DNA from: a virus
Length of the DNA stretch: 64,000 nucleotides
Strand: one strand, 5' to 3'
Virus record (IMG/VR): IMGVR_UViG_3300007513_000013
Span: 1-64,000 of that record
Part shown: positions 7,312-16,843 of the stretch, in pieces
Layout: each line of letters begins with the position of its first letter
Position numbering within the stretch: position 1 is the first letter of the stretch
Notes under the pieces: model-generated
Told to the model about the DNA's origin: nothing
Seen by the model: only the letters and a program-made list of their open reading frames with translations
The model's database searches: none
Translations under genes and position numbers: made by a program

Positions 7312-8169
7312 ATGAGTTATATACTAAGGAAGGGCGATGAAGGCCAAGAGGTGAAAAGGCTACAAAATTGTCTCTCCGTCTCGCCAGATGGAAAATTTGG
7401 ACCAAAAACAGAAAAAGCAGTTAAAGAATATCAGACCCAAAACAAATTAACAGTTGATGGTGTCGTAGGACCCCAGACACTAAAGAGTTTGGGAATTGAT
7501 GTGCTGCACGGTATCGACGTTAGCGCTTGGAATGGGAGAAATATTGACTGGAAAGAGGTTAGTAAAACAAACGTTAAGTTTTGTTGGATTAAAGTCACAG
7601 AAGGCCAAACGCATGTTAATGGTGGACATGCTGCTAAATTTGAAGGAGCTAGAGATGCTGGCTTGATTGTTGGTGGATATCATTTTGGACGACCAGATTA
7701 TAATAAATATGATAACCCCTACACAGATGCGGAAAAAGAAGCCCATCACTTTTTAAAGCACCTTAAAAAGGTCGGCGCACACTCTGGTGACCTATTGCCG
7801 GTGTTGGACGTTGAGGCTGGAATGAAAACCGACGATCAGTACAACGTGGATTGGGCTTTAAAGTGGCTTGACGTAGTAGAAGAGGAGTTGGGTGTTAAAT
7901 CGGTAATATATACCGCAAAGTGGGCCTGGAGCCTTTATTTATACAAAGCAAATAAAGACGACCTTAAAAGACTGACAACGGAATATCCAGTTTGGTATGC
8001 GCGCTATAAACGCAAGAAACATCTCGTAGGACCAGAGGATAAGCTTAAGGGCTGGAAAGAGTGGGATGTGTGGCAATATACTGGTCATGGCACGTGCCCG
8101 GGCCTTAAAGGCCGATGCGATTTAAATTGGATGGCTGGAAATCAGTTAAAAAACTTGACAATTCCATAA
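7312..8169 (+). CDS. endolysin: PG_binding_1 + GH25 muramidase
   Basis: 285 aa. Residues about 1-65 form a peptidoglycan-binding repeat (GDEGQEVKRLQ, DGKFGPKTEKAVKEYQ, DGVVGPQTLKSL). From D69 (DVSAWNG) a glycosyl hydrolase 25 barrel follows, with the catalytic region PVLDVEA (D166, E168) and terminal WQYTGHGTCPGLKGRCDLN. It cuts MurNAc-GlcNAc bonds for lysis. No signal peptide, so it needs a holin or other release. The next gene is a transglycosylase whose promoter lies in this gene's 3' end. Confidence 0.88.
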   Translation: MSYILRKGDEGQEVKRLQNCLSVSPDGKFGPKTEKAVKEYQTQNKLTVDGVVGPQTLKSLGIDVLHGIDVSAWNGRNIDWKEVSKTNVKFCWIKVTEGQTHVNGGHAAKFEGARDAGLIVGGYHFGRPDYNKYDNPYTDAEKEAHHFLKHLKKVGAHSGDLLPVLDVEAGMKTDDQYNVDWALKWLDVVEEELGVKSVIYTAKWAWSLYLYKANKDDLKRLTTEYPVWYARYKRKKHLVGPEDKLKGWKEWDVWQYTGHGTCPGLKGRCDLNWMAGNQLKNLTIP

Positions 8170-8182
8170 AAAGAAGTATAAT
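8155..8182 (+). promoter_or_regulatory. promoter for transglycosylase operon
   Basis: TTGACA, 16 bp, TATAAT, overlapping the end of the endolysin gene. Confidence 0.65.
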
Positions 8183-8201
8183 AATAAAAGGAGATTAAAA
8201 A

Positions 8202-8693
8202 ATGCCATTAGCAGAATTATTGTGCCTCTCTATGCTTACTTTGAACATAGGAGGCTCGTACGAAAAAGCATCATTTGCTTGCCAGCAGGCGGATTTGATT
8301 GTAGAGCAGTCCGCAAAATACAAAATAAAACCAGAAATTATCATAGCGATTATTCACCACGAAAGCCGATTTAATCACAAATTAGTCGGCAAATCAAAGG
8401 AGTGTGGGTTGATGCAGATTATACCGAAATACACCGGCAATAAAAAAACCGGCGTACGCAAGTTAAATTGTAATCAATTGCTTGATGCCAAGACAAACAT
8501 CACAGCTGGAATACAATACTTTAATTATTGGCTTCGTAAATATGCCAAGGGCAACTATAAGACAGCTCTTTGTGCATATAACAATAAAGGACAGGCTGCC
8601 AACAAAAAGGGCCTTAGTTATGCAAAAAAGATTTTACGCACTGCGAAAAATATCAAAAGAACAATGCGTGAAATTAAAGAAGATGGATGTTAA
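8202..8693 (+). CDS. SLT-type lytic transglycosylase
   Basis: 163 aa. Goose-lysozyme/SLT signature: catalytic E54 in HHESRF, then CGLMQIIP, and CAYNNKG near the end. It cleaves peptidoglycan forming anhydroMurNAc. The first 28 residues are hydrophobic and could be an export signal (LAELLCLSMLTLNIG), so it may act from the periplasm or be in the virion. Strong AAAGGAG site. Second murein-cutting enzyme in a row. Confidence 0.82.
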   Translation: MPLAELLCLSMLTLNIGGSYEKASFACQQADLIVEQSAKYKIKPEIIIAIIHHESRFNHKLVGKSKECGLMQIIPKYTGNKKTGVRKLNCNQLLDAKTNITAGIQYFNYWLRKYAKGNYKTALCAYNNKGQAANKKGLSYAKKILRTAKNIKRTMREIKEDGC

Positions 8694-9505
8694 CTGACAG
8701 GCTGGTGGTTATAGGCGGCAGCCTAAGTGCCCTGCTGTTTTCACACAAAAACAATCTACCCTTAATAATTAATCACCCAAACATACCACACCGGTTTCAG
8801 AAAATAAACTCTCTCAACATGGCTAGCCTGTGGAAAAAACTATACTTTTCTTTGTCTCTGTCCGGCTTAAACCTCATGGGAGACCAGACAGAGAATCTTC
8901 GCTTGGGAGATGGAGAACTTTTAGCAATTACCAAAAATCTCAAACACTTTAACTTTAAATTTACTGAAGCTTATGTGTTTTGCGACAAAAACATTAACGG
9001 TCTAGACAAGCCATTGAAAAAGGAAAACAACTATGATGTGTTTGATTGGATGATTGCAAAACCCTGTGAAAAACACGACATTGAACACCTAACGTCATCT
9101 GGACCATTGGCCATGGACGTGTATTTTTATCCAACAGAAAGAATGTATGGAATGCACAAAGACCAAAAAGATTTATTAGCAGTGTCTAGTCTTAAGGAAA
9201 AGCAATTAACAGATTTTGAATATTCAGACACCCATACAAGATATAAAGTTTTAAAAATGATGTCCGAAGCAGGAATAAAGGGCAAGAAAAACGGCATATC
9301 ATCTCGTGGTCAAGTTAATTATTTATTAAACCTGGAAGTGCAAAAAAGAGAAATTAAAAAGAGCAAAATGGACTCTTATAAAGACACTCAGTTTCTTAAG
9401 TTTAGATACGACTCTGTTGAATCTTTGCTGGGCGATAAAGATAACTGTCATAAATATAGTTTAAAAATAAATAAGTATTTAAATGGAAAACAAAGCATTT
9501 ATTAA
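8687..9505 (+). CDS. unknown protein with Rossmann-like N-terminus
   Basis: 272 aa. Starts RLVVIGGSLSALLFS, resembling the beta-alpha-beta nucleotide-binding start of FAD/NAD enzymes, but the rest has no motif I recognise. ATG overlaps the transglycosylase stop and the next gene overlaps its end, so the three are translated together. It may act with the nucleotidyltransferase-like neighbour. Confidence 0.65.
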   Translation: MLTDRLVVIGGSLSALLFSHKNNLPLIINHPNIPHRFQKINSLNMASLWKKLYFSLSLSGLNLMGDQTENLRLGDGELLAITKNLKHFNFKFTEAYVFCDKNINGLDKPLKKENNYDVFDWMIAKPCEKHDIEHLTSSGPLAMDVYFYPTERMYGMHKDQKDLLAVSSLKEKQLTDFEYSDTHTRYKVLKMMSEAGIKGKKNGISSRGQVNYLLNLEVQKREIKKSKMDSYKDTQFLKFRYDSVESLLGDKDNCHKYSLKINKYLNGKQSIY

Positions 9506-10355
9506 CAACAAGTCATTTCACTTGGCCGGAATTGTTCCAATCGCCGGTCAACCGTTGGATTATAACTTTCCATGGCATGATAGTTTGCAGCCAATTGGAA
9601 AAGATTTTCTAGCAGCAGAGCGCGCCGTATGGGAGTGTGCATGCGCAGGTTGTGAGACGATATGGATTGTCTGTCATGATGATATGCAGCCTTTAATAAA
9701 ATATAGGCTAGGCGATTACGTATACGATCCAACACGAAGCGCAGAAAGAGGCAGTCAAAGAATAATACCCTTGCACTTCGTTCCAATTCACCCAAACGAC
9801 AGAGACAAAAGAGATTGTTTGGGCTGGAGTGTGCTTTATGGCGCACTCACTGCATATTGGCTAAGTAGAACCATAAGCCAATGGGTCCAGCCAGACAGAT
9901 ATTATGTTTCTTTTCCATACGGCGTTTACAAACCAGAGCTGGTGATTCCATATCGAACTAAAATATCGAGCAATGAGCCTTTTTGTGTCTCCTACGATAA
10001 AAAAACTGTCAAGGATAACGAGTATCTAGGGTTTACTTTTGACGGAGAAGACTTTAAAGAATGTCGAAGGGTAATTAGAAAAGAAGGAACGGGCCAATTC
10101 CTGAGCAGTGACATGCACAAACGGATGCCAATAGAAGAAAGATGGTCGGCAAGACATTTTAAACTTGACAAAATATTTGAACATGTTAATATGAATGAAG
10201 CTAACATATTATGTACCCCATGGTATTATAATATTGATAGTTGGGATGGGTTATGCGAATTTCTTGGAACAAAAAACAGAAAAGAACTTGACAGACCTAG
10301 CCATAAGATGTTAGGATATCATGAGTGGAATTTAATTGGAGACGAAATTGAGTAA
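9483..10355 (+). CDS. putative GT-A/nucleotidyltransferase-like protein
   Basis: 290 aa. N-terminal LAGIVPIAGQPLDYNFPWH, PIGKDFLAAERAVWECACAG, TIWIVCHDDM...YRLGDYV follows the layout of sugar-nucleotide transferases (GIIPAAG, P..P..PL...V.....AG...I.IV). The classical GxGxR loop is changed. It may transfer a nucleotide or sugar, perhaps for DNA or surface modification. Overlaps both neighbours. Confidence 0.55.
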   Translation: MENKAFINNKSFHLAGIVPIAGQPLDYNFPWHDSLQPIGKDFLAAERAVWECACAGCETIWIVCHDDMQPLIKYRLGDYVYDPTRSAERGSQRIIPLHFVPIHPNDRDKRDCLGWSVLYGALTAYWLSRTISQWVQPDRYYVSFPYGVYKPELVIPYRTKISSNEPFCVSYDKKTVKDNEYLGFTFDGEDFKECRRVIRKEGTGQFLSSDMHKRMPIEERWSARHFKLDKIFEHVNMNEANILCTPWYYNIDSWDGLCEFLGTKNRKELDRPSHKMLGYHEWNLIGDEIE

Positions 10356-13300
10356 AAGTAAAATACCCTTTGTTGGTTTACACGCGCATAGCGTAGCGGG
10401 ATCGCCCTTTGACGGCCTCGGATATCCGCAAGAACATATGGACTATGCCTATGAAAACGGATCAGACGCACTGGCCTTAACTGATCACGGAAATATGAAC
10501 GGAATGGCCTATCAGGTTATTCATGCTAAACAAATGCAAAAAGAAGGCAAAAACTTCAAGCCAATATTTGGAGTTGAGGCGTACTTTCTACCTAGTTTAA
10601 ATGAGTGGAAGAGGGAATATGAGGAAGCAAAGGCCGATAAGAAAAACAAAATTAAAGACAAAGCGCAGCTTGGCACCACTATTGAAGACGAAGACGCCTC
10701 CAAGAAAGAGGTGAAGAACATACTTAATCGCCGTCGCCATCTCATTCTTTTGGCACAAAATCAAGTTGGCCTAAATAATATCTTTAAGATGGTTTCAACA
10801 TCTTTTTCCAAAGAAAACTTTTATAGATTTCCTAGGATTGATTATGCACTACTCAAAAAGCACAATGAAGGCGTAATCGCCGCATCTGCTTGTCTGGGCG
10901 GTGTATATGCTGGGAATTATTGGGAAAACAAAGATAACGGCGAAGATGCTGTCATTGAGGCGATGCGAGAAACCACTCGTAAAATGCTGGATATCTTTGG
11001 AGATCGTTGGTATGGAGAGCTTCAATGGAATAATATTCCAGAACAACACCGGCTAAACAAATACATCATACAGCTTCATTATGAATTTGGCATACCGCTG
11101 ATATCCACTGCGGATAGTCACTATCCCAACCCAACCGCTTGGAAAGATAGAGAACTTTATAGGAAACTTGGGTGGCTTGGAAAAAGCGCTCCTTCGTGGG
11201 CAACATCAGAGTTACCGGCTGGAGTAGAGGAAATTGGATATGAGTTATACCCTAAAAATGGCGATCAAATGTGGGAGTCATATAAGCTTTATTCTGAAAA
11301 GTGTGGCGTAGAATACGATGATGATCTAGTTCGACAATCAATAGAGAACACACATCACATTGCTCACAACAGAATTGAAAGCTTTCTACCAGACAATGAA
11401 GTGAGGCTTCCGGAGTTTGTAGTTCCTGCTGGCACAACAGCCACACAAACTTTAACAAGATTGTGTGCAGATCAGTTGCGCGCAAAAAACCTTTATAGTA
11501 AAGAATATGCGTCTCGCCTGCAAGAAGAGTTAGAGGTCATTAGCGACAGAGGGTTTAGTAAGTATTTTCTTACCATGAATGCAATTGCAGCAAAAGCAAA
11601 CGAAGGTCAATTAACTGGCCCCGGACGAGGTTCTGCTGCAGGCTCTCTAGTTGCGTATGTACTTGGAATCACACAGGTTGATCCAATTAAGTACAATCTT
11701 CTGTTCTCTCGTTTCTTGCGTAGAGACGCTAAGGACTATCCGGATATTGATTACGACGTCTCAGATCCAATGGAACTAAAAGAGACACTAATGGACGATT
11801 GGGGGCATAATACTGTTGTTCCCATCTCAAACTTCAACACTCTACAACTTCGCTCTTTGATTAAAGACATCTCAAAGTTGTACGAGATTCCCTTTACAGA
11901 GGTTAACGCTGTTACATCGAAGATGCTAAACGAAGCAACGCCTCTAGCAAAACGAAAACATGGAATAAAAGCAGGGGTTTACGTGCCCACCTTCGAAGAG
12001 GTTATGGAGTTTTCCGATTCCTTGAAGAGGTTTTTGCAGAAGTATCCGAACGTTGCAAATCATGTTAACGTTTTATATGGTCAGGTACGCTCTGTTTCTA
12101 GACATGCTGGCGGTGTTGTTGTTGGGGAAGATCTGGATCAGCACATGCCACTAATTAATAGTGGTGGGGTAACTCAGACTCCATGGTCGGAAGGTCAAAA
12201 CGTAAGACACCTTGAGCCGATGGGCTTTATTAAGTTCGATATTCTTGGCTTATCAACCCTCAAGATGATTGAGGGCGCCATTGGGCACATTCTTAAGAGG
12301 CATCATGGAATTGAAGAGCCGACGTTTGGTCAAGTTCAAGAGTATTACAATGAGAACTTACACCCAGACACAATCGATCTTACTGATAGTAAGGTGTATG
12401 AAAACGTTTTTCACAAGGGAAAGTGGGCTGGGATATTTCAGTTTACTGAAGCAGGTGCACAAAAGTTCTGCACTAAAGCAAAACCCAACAACATCATTAA
12501 CATTGCCGCTATCACATCTATATATCGACCGGGCCCATTGAGTGCAAATGTGCACGAGAGCTTTGTTGAAGCAAAAGAGAGCCCAAATGATGTTAAGTAC
12601 ACTAATAAAATCGTTGAAGAGGTCACAAAAGAAACATATGGGTTCTTAATCTTTCAGGAACAAATTGCTCTACTGGCGCACAAACTTGGTAAAGATATTA
12701 GTTTGGATGAAGGGAATAAACTTCGCAAGCTTCTGACCAAGAAAGGCACAGGCAAAGTTAGCAAAGAGAAAAGAGAGATTCACGACAAGTTTATTCAAGG
12801 CTGTTGCGAAAAGGGAATGACAGCCAAACAAGGGGAGGCCCTTTGGCAGAAGTTTGAATTCTTCTCGGGATATGGATTTAATAAGTCGCATGCCGTTTCT
12901 TACTCTATCATTTCCTATCAGTGTGCGTGGCTGTTTAATTACTACCCCGCAGAATGGATGGCTGCCTTTCTAGATAAAGAGCCAGAGAGCAGAAAAGAAA
13001 AGGCAATTAATCTTGCGAAGAGGTTCGGTTTTAAGATTCAGCAAATAGATGTTAACAAGTCGGGCTCAGTGTGGGAAATTGCAGCAGACAACAAGACCCT
13101 GATTCAGCCATTAACTTCCTTGAAGGGCTTGGGAGACAAAGCAATTGAACAGGTTGTTAACAATAGGCCATTTAATACTGCCGAAGATTTCTTGTTTAGT
13201 GAAAACATTTTGTATTCCAAGTTGAACAAGAAGGCTCTGGATGCATTGGCGCGCTCCGGAGCACTTGATTCTTTAGTTGATGAAAGATTTACTGGTCTTA

Positions 13301-13767
13301 AGCATTTTTGGTCAGCAGCGGTGGTCCAGAGACCTAAGAATGTGAAAAAGTTCTTAGAGAACATAGAGTTATACCGGCCGGAAGGCGAGTTTACCGACGA
13401 AGAAACAATTGAGAATCTAACATCCTTAACGGGAATATTCCCAATGAATTTGGTGTTGGATGATTCGGTTCTTAAACAATTAAATGACTATTGTGTTCCA
13501 GCACTAGGAGAGTGGGACAACGATTTAGGCGTGGCGTGGTTTATTCCAAGAGAGGTTGTACAAAAGAAAACTAAAAATGGAAAACTGTATTGGATTGTAA
13601 AAACCATTGACAATACTTCAAAGTCACACAGTATTAAATGCTGGGGGGTAGATCCCAATCGCGATGTTATTCACATTAATCACCCCTACATGAGTAAGTT
13701 GGATTACGATGAACAATGGGGGTTTAGTACGAGATCGATTAGATATAATTTTAGAATGTTAGGGTAG
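10348..13767 (+). CDS. dnaE: DNA polymerase III alpha subunit (DnaE-like)
   Basis: 1139 aa, near full bacterial size. N-terminal PHP domain (LHAHS, LTDHGNMNG), polymerase core with GPGRGSAAGSLVAY and catalytic PDIDYD at 465-470, KFDILGLSTL for the third aspartate region, then YRPGPL, GYGFNKSHAVSYS and the HhH region near 910. Start TTG at 10348 is chosen for its GGAG site at 10338; TTG at 10336 is an alternative. Using a cellular-type C-family replicase is uncommon among T4-like phages. Overlaps the upstream gene by 8 bases. Confidence 0.92.
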   Translation: MSKSKIPFVGLHAHSVAGSPFDGLGYPQEHMDYAYENGSDALALTDHGNMNGMAYQVIHAKQMQKEGKNFKPIFGVEAYFLPSLNEWKREYEEAKADKKNKIKDKAQLGTTIEDEDASKKEVKNILNRRRHLILLAQNQVGLNNIFKMVSTSFSKENFYRFPRIDYALLKKHNEGVIAASACLGGVYAGNYWENKDNGEDAVIEAMRETTRKMLDIFGDRWYGELQWNNIPEQHRLNKYIIQLHYEFGIPLISTADSHYPNPTAWKDRELYRKLGWLGKSAPSWATSELPAGVEEIGYELYPKNGDQMWESYKLYSEKCGVEYDDDLVRQSIENTHHIAHNRIESFLPDNEVRLPEFVVPAGTTATQTLTRLCADQLRAKNLYSKEYASRLQEELEVISDRGFSKYFLTMNAIAAKANEGQLTGPGRGSAAGSLVAYVLGITQVDPIKYNLLFSRFLRRDAKDYPDIDYDVSDPMELKETLMDDWGHNTVVPISNFNTLQLRSLIKDISKLYEIPFTEVNAVTSKMLNEATPLAKRKHGIKAGVYVPTFEEVMEFSDSLKRFLQKYPNVANHVNVLYGQVRSVSRHAGGVVVGEDLDQHMPLINSGGVTQTPWSEGQNVRHLEPMGFIKFDILGLSTLKMIEGAIGHILKRHHGIEEPTFGQVQEYYNENLHPDTIDLTDSKVYENVFHKGKWAGIFQFTEAGAQKFCTKAKPNNIINIAAITSIYRPGPLSANVHESFVEAKESPNDVKYTNKIVEEVTKETYGFLIFQEQIALLAHKLGKDISLDEGNKLRKLLTKKGTGKVSKEKREIHDKFIQGCCEKGMTAKQGEALWQKFEFFSGYGFNKSHAVSYSIISYQCAWLFNYYPAEWMAAFLDKEPESRKEKAINLAKRFGFKIQQIDVNKSGSVWEIAADNKTLIQPLTSLKGLGDKAIEQVVNNRPFNTAEDFLFSENILYSKLNKKALDALARSGALDSLVDERFTGLKHFWSAAVVQRPKNVKKFLENIELYRPEGEFTDEETIENLTSLTGIFPMNLVLDDSVLKQLNDYCVPALGEWDNDLGVAWFIPREVVQKKTKNGKLYWIVKTIDNTSKSHSIKCWGVDPNRDVIHINHPYMSKLDYDEQWGFSTRSIRYNFRMLG

Positions 13768-13771
13768 AAAA

Positions 13772-15040
13772 TTGGGAAGAAAGAGAAAAACGACAGAACA
13801 ATTCATCAAACAGGCGCGCAAAGCCCACGGCGACAAATATGATTATTCAAAGGTGGTTTATAAGTCCTATGATTATAAAGTTTGTATAATTTGTCCTAAA
13901 CATGGTGATTTTTGGCAGGTCCCTAATGGGCACACGCGTAAAAAACGCTCGAAACGCCGCGGCCTTAGTGGTTGTGCAAAATGCGGTATAGAATCCGCCG
14001 GTTTGAAACGCAGACTAACTGCAGAAAACTTTATAGAAAAAGCAAAGAAGGTTCATGGTGATAAATATGATTATTCAAAGGTGGTTTATAAAGGCAATCG
14101 ATTCAAGATCTGTATAACTTGTCGCGACCATGGCGAATTTTGGCAGAACGCAGCCAATCATCTTACCGGCTATGGCTGTCCGCCCTGCGGCACACTTCGG
14201 CGCGCACAGAAGACAACAAAAACATCAGAACAGTTTATAGAAGACGCTAGAAAGGTTCATGGCGATAAATATAATTATGACAAGTCAATCTATAAGGGTT
14301 GTTTTGAAGACATTTGTGTGACGTGTCTAAAACATGGAGACTTTTTGCAAGCTGCAAATACCCACCTTAAGGGTAGCGGTTGCAACGATTGTTGGCTAGA
14401 GGATAACATTAAAGCCCAAATAAAAAACAGAAAAACAACAGAAAAATTTATAGAAGAAGCAAAAAAGACTCATGGCGATAAGTATACTTACGAGGATACA
14501 AATTATACAACTGCGCTTAAAAAAGTTTGCATAACTTGTCCTACTCACGGTGGCTTTTGGCAGCTACCAGGCAATCATCTTAAAAATGGCTGCGCACAGT
14601 GCGGCGAACAAAGAAACATTTCAGAAAGTAATGTGAGGGTTGTACTAGAGGAGGTGTTTGGCATTAAACTTCCTAGTAGCTATCCATCATGGTTAATAAA
14701 CCCAAAAACTGATAAAAAACTGCAGTTGGACGGCTATAACGAACAACATAAAATAGCTTTTGAATTTCAAGGCATACAACATTATGAACCAGTAAAAAAC
14801 TGGGGCGGCGAAGAACGGTTGCTAACAATGAGGTATCGCGACAAAATAAAAAACAATCTTTGTTTGCAAAATGATGTAATTCTTGTTAGAATAGATGGTA
14901 GGAAAATACCAAGAAAATATAGAAAAAGCAAGGACCAACTTAAACCTTATATACTAGAGCAACTAAATGGTTTATACAAACACCAGAAACGAGAAATTTT
15001 ACAAAGACTAAAGGAGCAAAATGAACTTAAAAACATATAA
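13772..15040 (+). CDS. zinc-finger-repeat endonuclease (DUF723/Vsr-like), homing type
   Basis: 422 aa. Four repeats of about 60 residues with FI..A...HGDKYDYS and paired cysteines (C..C/H, CPxCG), of the DUF723 kind found in phage homing endonucleases. C-terminal domain LQLDGYNEQHKIAFEFQGIQHY fits a Vsr/PD-(D/E)xK nuclease core. TTG start 4 bases after dnaE; it overlaps dut by 20 bases. A selfish free-standing endonuclease inserted between replication genes is most likely. Confidence 0.75.
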   Translation: MGRKRKTTEQFIKQARKAHGDKYDYSKVVYKSYDYKVCIICPKHGDFWQVPNGHTRKKRSKRRGLSGCAKCGIESAGLKRRLTAENFIEKAKKVHGDKYDYSKVVYKGNRFKICITCRDHGEFWQNAANHLTGYGCPPCGTLRRAQKTTKTSEQFIEDARKVHGDKYNYDKSIYKGCFEDICVTCLKHGDFLQAANTHLKGSGCNDCWLEDNIKAQIKNRKTTEKFIEEAKKTHGDKYTYEDTNYTTALKKVCITCPTHGGFWQLPGNHLKNGCAQCGEQRNISESNVRVVLEEVFGIKLPSSYPSWLINPKTDKKLQLDGYNEQHKIAFEFQGIQHYEPVKNWGGEERLLTMRYRDKIKNNLCLQNDVILVRIDGRKIPRKYRKSKDQLKPYILEQLNGLYKHQKREILQRLKEQNELKNI

Positions 15041-15491
15041 AATAAGAAAAGAAGCCAAGCTCCCAACAAGAGCTTACGAGACTGATGCCGGGATGGATTT
15101 ATATTACTGTCCCAACGGGGATAAGAAGCTGTATGACGAAGATATGAGCTTTCACATACCCCCTAGAGAATCAAGGCTGTTATCAACAGGAATAAAAATG
15201 GAGGTGCCCTATGGACATATGTTGGAAATTAAAAATAAATCAGGAATTGCTTTCAAAAGACAACTTTTGGTTGGGGCTTGTGTTGTGGATCCTGGCTATG
15301 ACGGAGAAATATATGTAAACCTGCATAATGTCGGCACTGAAACTCAAGTGCTCAAGCCGGGCGACAAATTGGCACAAGCTGTTCTCGTACCAATCGTCCA
15401 CTGTGGAATAGAAGAAGTGAGCAGTGATAATATTTTAAACTTTAACTCTGAGCGCGCCAGCGGCGCCTTTGGTTCAACGGGAGAAAGATAA
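15021..15491 (+). CDS. dut: dUTPase
   Basis: 156 aa, usual trimeric dUTPase size. All five motifs can be seen: DAGMDLY, NKSGIAFK, VVDPGYDGEIYV, GDKLAQAVLVP and C-terminal RASGAFGSTG. Converts dUTP to dUMP, keeping uracil out of DNA and feeding dTMP synthesis. It overlaps the endonuclease end and shares one base with dam. Confidence 0.93.
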   Translation: MNLKTYKIRKEAKLPTRAYETDAGMDLYYCPNGDKKLYDEDMSFHIPPRESRLLSTGIKMEVPYGHMLEIKNKSGIAFKRQLLVGACVVDPGYDGEIYVNLHNVGTETQVLKPGDKLAQAVLVPIVHCGIEEVSSDNILNFNSERASGAFGSTGER

Positions 15492-15994
15492 TGAACGAAA
15501 AAACAACAGATATTATGTTTTCATCTAATAGTGTAGAGTGGGATACTCCACAATTATTTTATGACAAGTTAGATGAAAAGTATAATTTTACTTTAGATCC
15601 TTGCGCTACAAAAAACAGCGCAAAGTGCTGGAAGTATTTTACAAAAGAAGACGACGGCCTGTCACAAGACTGGTCCGGCCACACGGTTTTTATGAATCCT
15701 CCGTACGGAAGGGGAATATCAAAGTGGATTGAGAAGGCCTACACAGAATCAAAAAAGCCAAATACAAAGGTTGTTTGCCTTATTCCTTCTAGAACGGATA
15801 CAAAATACTGGCACAAATATTGTATGAAAGCCGATTTCATTTACTTTATAAAGGGAAGGTTGCAGTTTCAAAATAAGCTTTCTTCGGGAAGTAATTCAGC
15901 ACCCTTTCCCTCTGCAGTAGTAGTTTTTGGTGGAGAGAACATCAACAGATCAATGCTGAACGAGTCAGCAATAGTATTTTCATTGGAGAAATAA
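15491..15994 (+). CDS. dam: phage-type Dam DNA adenine N6-methyltransferase
   Basis: 167 aa, the short Dam family found in phages. EWDTPQLFYDKLDEKYNFTLDPCA start, catalytic NPPYG at residues 69-73, CLIPSRTDTKYWHKY and GRLQF...SAPFPSAVVVF. Methylates adenine in DNA, probably protecting against host restriction. Target unknown. Confidence 0.87.
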   Translation: MNEKTTDIMFSSNSVEWDTPQLFYDKLDEKYNFTLDPCATKNSAKCWKYFTKEDDGLSQDWSGHTVFMNPPYGRGISKWIEKAYTESKKPNTKVVCLIPSRTDTKYWHKYCMKADFIYFIKGRLQFQNKLSSGSNSAPFPSAVVVFGGENINRSMLNESAIVFSLEK

Positions 15995-15995
15995 A

Positions 15996-16346
15996 ATGTC
16001 ATCATTAGAAAGAAAGTTCAAAAGAGCAAATAACAAAAAGTCAAAAAAGAAAGCAGAAAAGGAACTGGCCAAAAGAGTAGATTTGTTTGGCAAACTTCCG
16101 GAAAATTGCTTGACTTGTGAGAAAGAGTTTGATAAAAAGAACAAGGAACATGTTTCAACATGGAACGTAATTGTTCGTGAAGAAGAAGAGATTGTTAGAT
16201 TATATTGCCCAGACTGTTGGACGAAGGCAGTCGGCATATTAAATGATTTTGCAGAACACTTAAAAAATAAACTATCAGGAGAGGAGGAAATAAGTGGCAT
16301 CGAAGAACAAACCGAAAACACACGAAACGAAAAAGAAGAAGACTAG
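15996..16346 (+). CDS. lysine-rich zinc-binding-like protein
   Basis: 116 aa. Basic N-terminus (KRANNKKSKKKAEKELAKR), then CLTCEKEF...LYCPDCW, two CxxC pairs about 40 residues apart, and an acidic tail. May bind nucleic acid. A second small gene overlaps its 3' end in another frame. Confidence 0.65.
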   Translation: MSSLERKFKRANNKKSKKKAEKELAKRVDLFGKLPENCLTCEKEFDKKNKEHVSTWNVIVREEEEIVRLYCPDCWTKAVGILNDFAEHLKNKLSGEEEISGIEEQTENTRNEKEED

Positions 16347-16458
16347 CATTGGTAGTTCAAAGTTTACCAAAAAATATAGCAAAGGCGGCGGCACTGGCGG
16401 CAGCACTCCGAGCAAACTATACAAGAAAAAGTATAGAGGACAGGGGAGAAAAAGATGA
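16294..16458 (+). CDS. 54-aa basic Gly/Lys-rich protein
   Basis: GTG start with GGAGG 8 bases upstream, inside the end of the previous gene. Product is Lys/Gly/Ser rich (SKGGGTGGSTPSKLYKKKYR) and overlaps the next start in an ATGA junction, which supports translation. Function unknown; probably nucleic-acid binding. Confidence 0.55.
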   Translation: MASKNKPKTHETKKKKTSIGSSKFTKKYSKGGGTGGSTPSKLYKKKYRGQGRKR

Positions 16459-16676
16459 ACGACAATGTTAACCACCCAAAACACTATACAATTAATTGGA
16501 AAGGCAATAAAGCCATAGAAACTTATGATTATATCAAGTCCTGGGAGATGGGGTATGCTGAAAGCAACGTTGTTAAATATGTTACGCGGCACCCCTATAA
16601 AGGAAAGTCCCTACAGGACTTGAAGAAAGCGCGCTGGTTTCTAGATAGATTAATAGAAGAAGCGGAGGACAAATGA
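16455..16676 (+). CDS. DUF3310 (SaV-like) phage protein
   Basis: 73 aa matching DUF3310: NHPKHYT, IETYDYIKSW, NVVKYVTRHPYKG, DLKKARWFLDRLIE. These proteins are common beside phage nucleotide metabolism genes and have been annotated as nucleotide kinase-like, without a firm function. Overlaps neighbours at both ends. Confidence 0.82.
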   Translation: MNDNVNHPKHYTINWKGNKAIETYDYIKSWEMGYAESNVVKYVTRHPYKGKSLQDLKKARWFLDRLIEEAEDK

Positions 16677-16843
16677 AGTCTGGTGATCTCATTAAACATA
16701 AGCGTTCCGATGCTGTTGGGATAATTGTTAAAATCTCCACACAGCAAAAAGAAAAGCTAGCTACTGTGTTTTTTGCTGACAGTAAGAAGCCAAGCAGCGC
16801 GCCCCTAAAAATATTAGAAGAAAACTGGGAGGTTGTAAAGTGA
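16673..16843 (+). CDS. SH3/KOW-like mini-protein
   Basis: 56 aa; begins MKSGDLIKHKRSDAVGIIVKI and ends LEENWEVVK, as in the large family at 31-40 kb. It sits alone between DUF3310 and IMPDH, overlapping both by 4 bases. Confidence 0.65.
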   Translation: MKSGDLIKHKRSDAVGIIVKISTQQKEKLATVFFADSKKPSSAPLKILEENWEVVK

